Below are positions 60,567 to 64,000 of a stretch of 64,000 nucleotides of DNA, in pieces. A program made the translations under genes and the position numbers. The DNA is from Pseudomonas sp. PDM15 (GTDB lineage: Bacteria > Pseudomonadota > Gammaproteobacteria > Pseudomonadales > Pseudomonadaceae), in assembly GCF_014851565.1 (NCBI RefSeq), contig NZ_JACVAA010000005.1, forward strand, positions 124,001 to 188,000. The letters run 5' to 3'. The first letter of the stretch is position 1. The number at the start of each line of letters is the position of its first letter. Under the pieces are notes generated by a model that saw only the letters and a list, made by a program, of their open reading frames with translations, made no database searches and was not told the DNA's origin.

Positions 60567-61277
60567 TTAACGACGCTTCATGCGCGAGCGCAGTTTGTAG
60601 CGGGCACCGGGGTGGATCAGCCGGGCGTAGCTGATCAGGTGTTCGGCCGACCAGGTGCGGCGGATCATCGACAGACACGGCGAGGCGGGGTCGATATCCA
60701 GCCAGGCGGCGGTCTGCTCGTCCACCAGCACGGCCTCGACCACATGCTCGACATCGGCGATCGGGCAACTGGCCACCAACACCTCGTTGGGCGTCTGCTG
60801 GGAGAAGTCACACTCCAGGTAGTGCGGCACCCAGCGCGGATTGACGTAGCGATCCTCCAGCTGGATCGGCACGCCGTCCTCGCGGTGCACCAGGATGCTG
60901 TGGAACACCTGAGCCCCCAGGCGCAGGCCAAGGCGCAGGGCCACCTCGTCGTCGGCCTCCACCGCCTCGCAGCGCAGCACGTCGTTGCTGTAGGCATGGC
61001 CACGGCCACGCACTTCGGCGGCGATGTTCAGCACTTCATGCAGCGAGGACTCGGCCTTGCGGTCGGTGACGAAGGTGCCAAGGCCGGCCTGGCGCACCAG
61101 GTAGCCCTTCTGCACCAGATTGTTGATCGCCTTGTTGGCGGTCATGCGGCTGACGTCGAAGTCGCGGGCCAGCTGCTCTTCCGGGGGGATCTGATGGTTG
61201 ACCGGGTAGGCGCCGCCGTGGATGCGCTCGAGAAGGAAATCCTCGATCGCCTTGTAGCGCGGGGTTGTGCTGGTCAC
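60567..61277 (-). CDS. hutC: Histidine utilisation repressor HutC
   Basis: GntR/HutC-family repressor responding to urocanate. The GTG start at 61277 has AAGGAG 5 nt upstream and gives 236 residues; longer starts lack this. Winged helix ~8-70 (YPVNHQIPPEEQLARDFDVSRMTANKAINNLVQKGYLVRQAG, blocks) and a UTRA ligand domain (~95-230, LRLGAQVFHSILVHREDGVPIQLEDRYV). It lies just downstream of hutH on the same strand, a different local order from the hut clusters I recall, where hutC precedes hutD. Confidence 0.93.
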   Translation of the reverse strand: MTSTTPRYKAIEDFLLERIHGGAYPVNHQIPPEEQLARDFDVSRMTANKAINNLVQKGYLVRQAGLGTFVTDRKAESSLHEVLNIAAEVRGRGHAYSNDVLRCEAVEADDEVALRLGLRLGAQVFHSILVHREDGVPIQLEDRYVNPRWVPHYLECDFSQQTPNEVLVASCPIADVEHVVEAVLVDEQTAAWLDIDPASPCLSMIRRTWSAEHLISYARLIHPGARYKLRSRMKRR

Positions 61278-61342
61278 TGCGGCTCCTTGGGTAACGACCC
61301 GGTGCGCAGATGATAGCGCCCCTCCCATCAAGAACAGAGAGG

Positions 61343-61421
61343 CATGTAGGGTGGATGACGCACTGCTCATCCACCACTGACTCCACCCGGTGGATCGGCG
61401 AAGCGTGATCCACCCTACATG
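61343..61421. repeat. Palindromic repeat between hutH and hutC
   Basis: Outer arms CATGTAGGGTGGATGACGC (61343-61361) and its near-exact inverse ending 61421, with inner arms CATCCACC / GGTGGATC. A dispersed GTAGGGTGGATNACGC-type element, common in pseudomonads by memory. It may form a cruciform or mRNA hairpin between the two genes. Confidence 0.65.
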
Positions 61422-61439
61422 GCCGTGCAGGCTCCCGAC

Positions 61440-62972
61440 CTACAGGGAGGGCAGCATGCCTGCCGGCAGCAGCGGCGTCAGCACCTGGCGCTGCAGCAGC
61501 TCGTCCGCCGCGGCGATGTCCGGGGCGAAGAAGCGATCCTCCACGTAGTACGGCACCTCGGCGCGTAGGGCCTGGCGTGCCTGCTCCAGGGCCGGCGAGC
61601 TGTGCAGGCCCTCGCGGAAGTCCAGGCCCTGGCAGGCGCCCAGCCATTCCACGGCGAGCACGCCGCGAGTGTTGGCGGCCATCTCCCACAGGCGCTTGCC
61701 GGCGTTCGGCGCCATCGACACGTGGTCTTCCTGGTTGGCCGAGGTGGGCAGGCTGTCGACGCTGTGCGGGTGGGCCAGGGCCTTGTTGTCGCTGGCCAGG
61801 GCAGCGGCCGTAACCTGGGCGATCATGAAGCCGGAGTTCACCCCACCATTGGCCACCAGGAACGGCGGCAGTTGCGACATGTGCTTGTCCATCATCAGCG
61901 AGATGCGCCGCTCGGACAGCGAGCCGATCTCGGCGATGGCCAGGGCGATATTGTCGGCGGCCATGGCCACCGGCTCGGCGTGGAAGTTGCCGCCGGAGAT
62001 CACGTCACCCTCGGCGGCGAACACCAGCGGGTTGTCCGACACCGCGTTGGCCTCCACCGCCAGCACCTCGGCAGCCTGGCGCAATTGGGTCAGGCAGGCG
62101 CCCATCACCTGGGGCTGGCAGCGCAGCGAGTACGGGTCCTGCACCTTGTCGCAGGCGGCGTGGGAGCGGCCGATCTCGCTGCTGGCACCTAGCAGATGAC
62201 GGTAGGCGGCGGCCGCGTCGATCTGCCCACGCTGGCCACGGGCGGCGTGGATGCGTGCATCGAAGGGCGCGCGCGAACCGAGCATGGCCTCGACGCTCAG
62301 GGCCCCGCAGACGGTAGCGGCGGCGTACAGGTCCTCGGCCTCGAACAGACCGCGCAATGCGTAGGCGCTGGACACCTGGGTGCCGTTGAGCAGGGCCAGG
62401 CCTTCCTTGGCGGCCAGGGTCATGGGCTCCAGGCCGGCGATGGCCAACGCCTCGGTGGCCGGCAGCCATTCACCCTTATGCCGCGCCTGGCTCTCGCCGA
62501 GCAGCACCAGCGACATATGCGCCAGCGGCGCCAGGTCACCGGAGGCGCCCACCGAGCCCTTGAGCGGGATATGCGGATAGACCTCGGCGTTGACCAGGGC
62601 GACCAGTGCCTCGATCACCTTGCGGCGGATGCCGGAGAAGCCGCGGGCCAGGCTGTTGATCTTGAGCAGCAGGATCAGCCGCACCATGGCGTCGTCCAGC
62701 GGCTCGCCGATGCCGGCGGCATGCGACAGCACCAGCGAGCGCTGCAGCTTCTCCAGGTCGGCATTGGCGATGCGGGTCGAGGCCAGCAGGCCGAAACCGG
62801 TGTTGATGCCGTAGGCCGTACGGCCCTCGGCGACGATATGGTTGACGCAGGCGACGCTGGCATCGATGGCCGCGTGGGCCGAGGTGTCCAGGCTGATGCG
62901 CACAGGAGCCTGGTAGGCGGCGCGCAGTTGGGCCAGGGTCAGCTGGCCGGGAAGCAGATGCAGGGTATTCAT
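61440..62972 (-). CDS. hutH: Histidine ammonia-lyase
   Basis: First enzyme of histidine degradation, producing urocanate and ammonia. The start [20 protein letters not shown] at 62972 gives 510 residues, family length. The MIO cofactor tripeptide ASG lies in [22 protein letters not shown] (~140-160). [11 protein letters not shown] and the late [19 protein letters not shown] are conserved. The upstream extension has no initiation signal. It is 49 bp downstream of the NCS1 permease gene. Confidence 0.97.
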   Translation of the reverse strand: MNTLHLLPGQLTLAQLRAAYQAPVRISLDTSAHAAIDASVACVNHIVAEGRTAYGINTGFGLLASTRIANADLEKLQRSLVLSHAAGIGEPLDDAMVRLILLLKINSLARGFSGIRRKVIEALVALVNAEVYPHIPLKGSVGASGDLAPLAHMSLVLLGESQARHKGEWLPATEALAIAGLEPMTLAAKEGLALLNGTQVSSAYALRGLFEAEDLYAAATVCGALSVEAMLGSRAPFDARIHAARGQRGQIDAAAAYRHLLGASSEIGRSHAACDKVQDPYSLRCQPQVMGACLTQLRQAAEVLAVEANAVSDNPLVFAAEGDVISGGNFHAEPVAMAADNIALAIAEIGSLSERRISLMMDKHMSQLPPFLVANGGVNSGFMIAQVTAAALASDNKALAHPHSVDSLPTSANQEDHVSMAPNAGKRLWEMAANTRGVLAVEWLGACQGLDFREGLHSSPALEQARQALRAEVPYYVEDRFFAPDIAAADELLQRQVLTPLLPAGMLPSL

Positions 62973-63021
62973 CGTTGTCTCCAGAGCCGGGCGGCTCGTG
63001 ACTGCCCGGCGCACAGGTAAT

Positions 63022-64000
63022 TCAGGCCTTGGCCACGGGTAGTACGGCACTCGCCGGCACGCTGCGCTTGCGCGCCACCAGGTAGTAGAGCACCGCCGGC
63101 ACCAGCAGGCCGATGATCCAGGAAATGTCCACGCCACCCAGGCGCTCCACCAGCGGGCCGGTGTACAGCTTGGTGGAGATGAACGGCAGCTGGATCAGCA
63201 CGCCGATCAGGTACACGGCAATGCCCGCCAGGTTCCAGCGCCCATAACGGCCGTCGGGGTCGGCCAGCGCCGCCACGTCGTAGCGCTCGCGGGTGATGAA
63301 GTAGTAGTCCACCAGGTTCACCGCGCTCCAGGGTGTGAAGAAGGTCAGCAGGAACAGGATGAAGGACTTGAACGCGCCGAGGAAGGAATGCTGGCCGAGC
63401 AGCGCCAGCACGGTGGCGGCCCCGACGATGCCGAGCACGAACAGCAGGCGCTGGCTGCGCGACACCTCGATATGGCCACGGAAGCCGCTGATGATGGTGG
63501 CGATGCACATGAAGCTGCCATAGGAGTTGAGCGTGGAGATGGTCACCTTGCCGAAGGCGATGCTGAAGTACAGCAGCGCGGCAATCGCCCCGGTGCTGCC
63601 CAGGCCGACGATATAGGCCACCTCGCGACCGGCGAACTGACCGTTGGCCAGGGCCGCGGCGAGCACGCCGAGGACCATCGCCACCTGGGCGCCGAGCACC
63701 GAGCCGGCGCCCACGGCGAGGAAGGTCTTCAGCGACGAGGTGCTGCTCGGCAGGTAGCGCGAGTAGTCCGCCACGTAGGGGCCGTAGGCGATCTGCCAGG
63801 ACGCCGCCAGTGAAACGGCGAGGAGGAACGACGACCAGCTGAAGTGGCGAATCTGCAGCAGCGCGCCGACATCGCTGATGGTCATCAGGCGGGCGAACAG
63901 ATAGACGAAGGCGATGATGCCGAGCACGCTGGCGATGCGGCCGATCCAGTGGATCACCCGGTAGCCGAGGGTGGTGGCCAGCACGATGCAGGCGGCGAAG
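63022..64000 (-). CDS. NCS1-family permease of the hut locus, C-terminal part (cut by window edge)
   Basis: Reading leftward, the frame is open at base 64000 ([18 protein letters not shown]) and ends at 63022, so 325 residues are seen and the N-terminus is missing. About eight hydrophobic segments and NCS1 features: [46 protein letters not shown]1 proteins import nucleobases, allantoin or hydantoins. As I recall an NCS1 permease lies beside hutH in P. aeruginosa; its substrate in histidine degradation is inferred. Confidence 0.9.
   Translation of the reverse strand, partial: FAACIVLATTLGYRVIHWIGRIASVLGIIAFVYLFARLMTISDVGALLQIRHFSWSSFLLAVSLAASWQIAYGPYVADYSRYLPSSTSSLKTFLAVGAGSVLGAQVAMVLGVLAAALANGQFAGREVAYIVGLGSTGAIAALLYFSIAFGKVTISTLNSYGSFMCIATIISGFRGHIEVSRSQRLLFVLGIVGAATVLALLGQHSFLGAFKSFILFLLTFFTPWSAVNLVDYYFITRERYDVAALADPDGRYGRWNLAGIAVYLIGVLIQLPFISTKLYTGPLVERLGGVDISWIIGLLVPAVLYYLVARKRSVPASAVLPVAKA

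Overview
This window is a chromosomal segment from a high-GC gammaproteobacterium, almost certainly a Pseudomonas sensu lato. The order carB-carA-dapB-dnaJ-dnaK-grpE | recN | fur | bamE | rnfH-ratA | smpB | lldR | lldP-lldD-D-lactate dehydrogenase matches what I recall of the P. aeruginosa chromosome. The tmRNA encodes the tag ANDDNYALAA, which I recall as the P. aeruginosa tag. No database search was possible; families are named from motifs and from memory.

Layout. 1-11.6 kb is housekeeping: carbamoyl-phosphate synthase (carB cut by the window edge; carA starting at TTG behind a leader with a terminator hairpin), dapB, and the heat-shock chaperones dnaJ, dnaK and grpE with two sigma-32-type promoters. 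It continues with recN behind a LexA box, fur, bamE, rnfH/ratA and smpB. 11.7-18.7 kb is the lactate-use locus: LldR, a palindromic operator, permease, L-lactate dehydrogenase, and a large FAD/Fe-S D-2-hydroxyacid dehydrogenase. Two palindromic repeats lie in its intergenic gaps. Two related small secreted proteins and a Cache/PAS hybrid histidine kinase follow.

22.4-33.7 kb is the main accessory region. The tmRNA gene ssrA (22425-22782) is the integration site of a complete-looking filamentous (Pf/Zot-type) prophage of about 10.9 kb. It is bounded by a 28-bp direct repeat of the tmRNA 3' end. It carries an integrase, replication initiator, Zot, DUF2523 and pIII-like proteins, major coat, a presumed ssDNA-binding protein, several tiny Cys-rich proteins, a two-gene divergent control region, and, at its right end, an AT-rich OLD-family ATPase/TOPRIM nuclease gene. 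The nuclease looks like a defence or exclusion cargo. The phage also brings its own copy of the tmRNA terminator.

33.9-52.3 kb holds assorted chromosomal genes: tandem tiny lipoproteins, MetQ-like binding protein, MFS exporter, GAF-GGDEF diguanylate cyclase, a methyltransferase, DNA polymerase II, Kup, an alkylguanine DNA methyltransferase, a solute-binding protein, an AraC/GyrI-like regulator, an exported subtilase with an Asp-to-Glu change in the first catalytic box, a truncated globin, L-serine dehydratase and a dCache chemoreceptor.

52.5-55.1 kb is a tight three-gene operon: a duplicated DUF1538 membrane protein and two different PII-like proteins, each overlapping its predecessor by 4 bp. 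55.1-60.5 kb reads leftward as an ECF42-type sigma factor, a DGPF/YciI protein, a very small CPFC membrane protein, DUF899, NTF2-like, SRPBCC and an ABC-2 exporter. The window ends in the histidine-utilisation locus (hutC, hutH, and an NCS1 permease cut by the edge).

The strongest candidates for under-described biology are the ssrA-integrated inovirus with its OLD nuclease, the DUF1538/double-PII operon, the ECF42 operon with its tiny CPFC gene, and the Glu-substituted subtilase.
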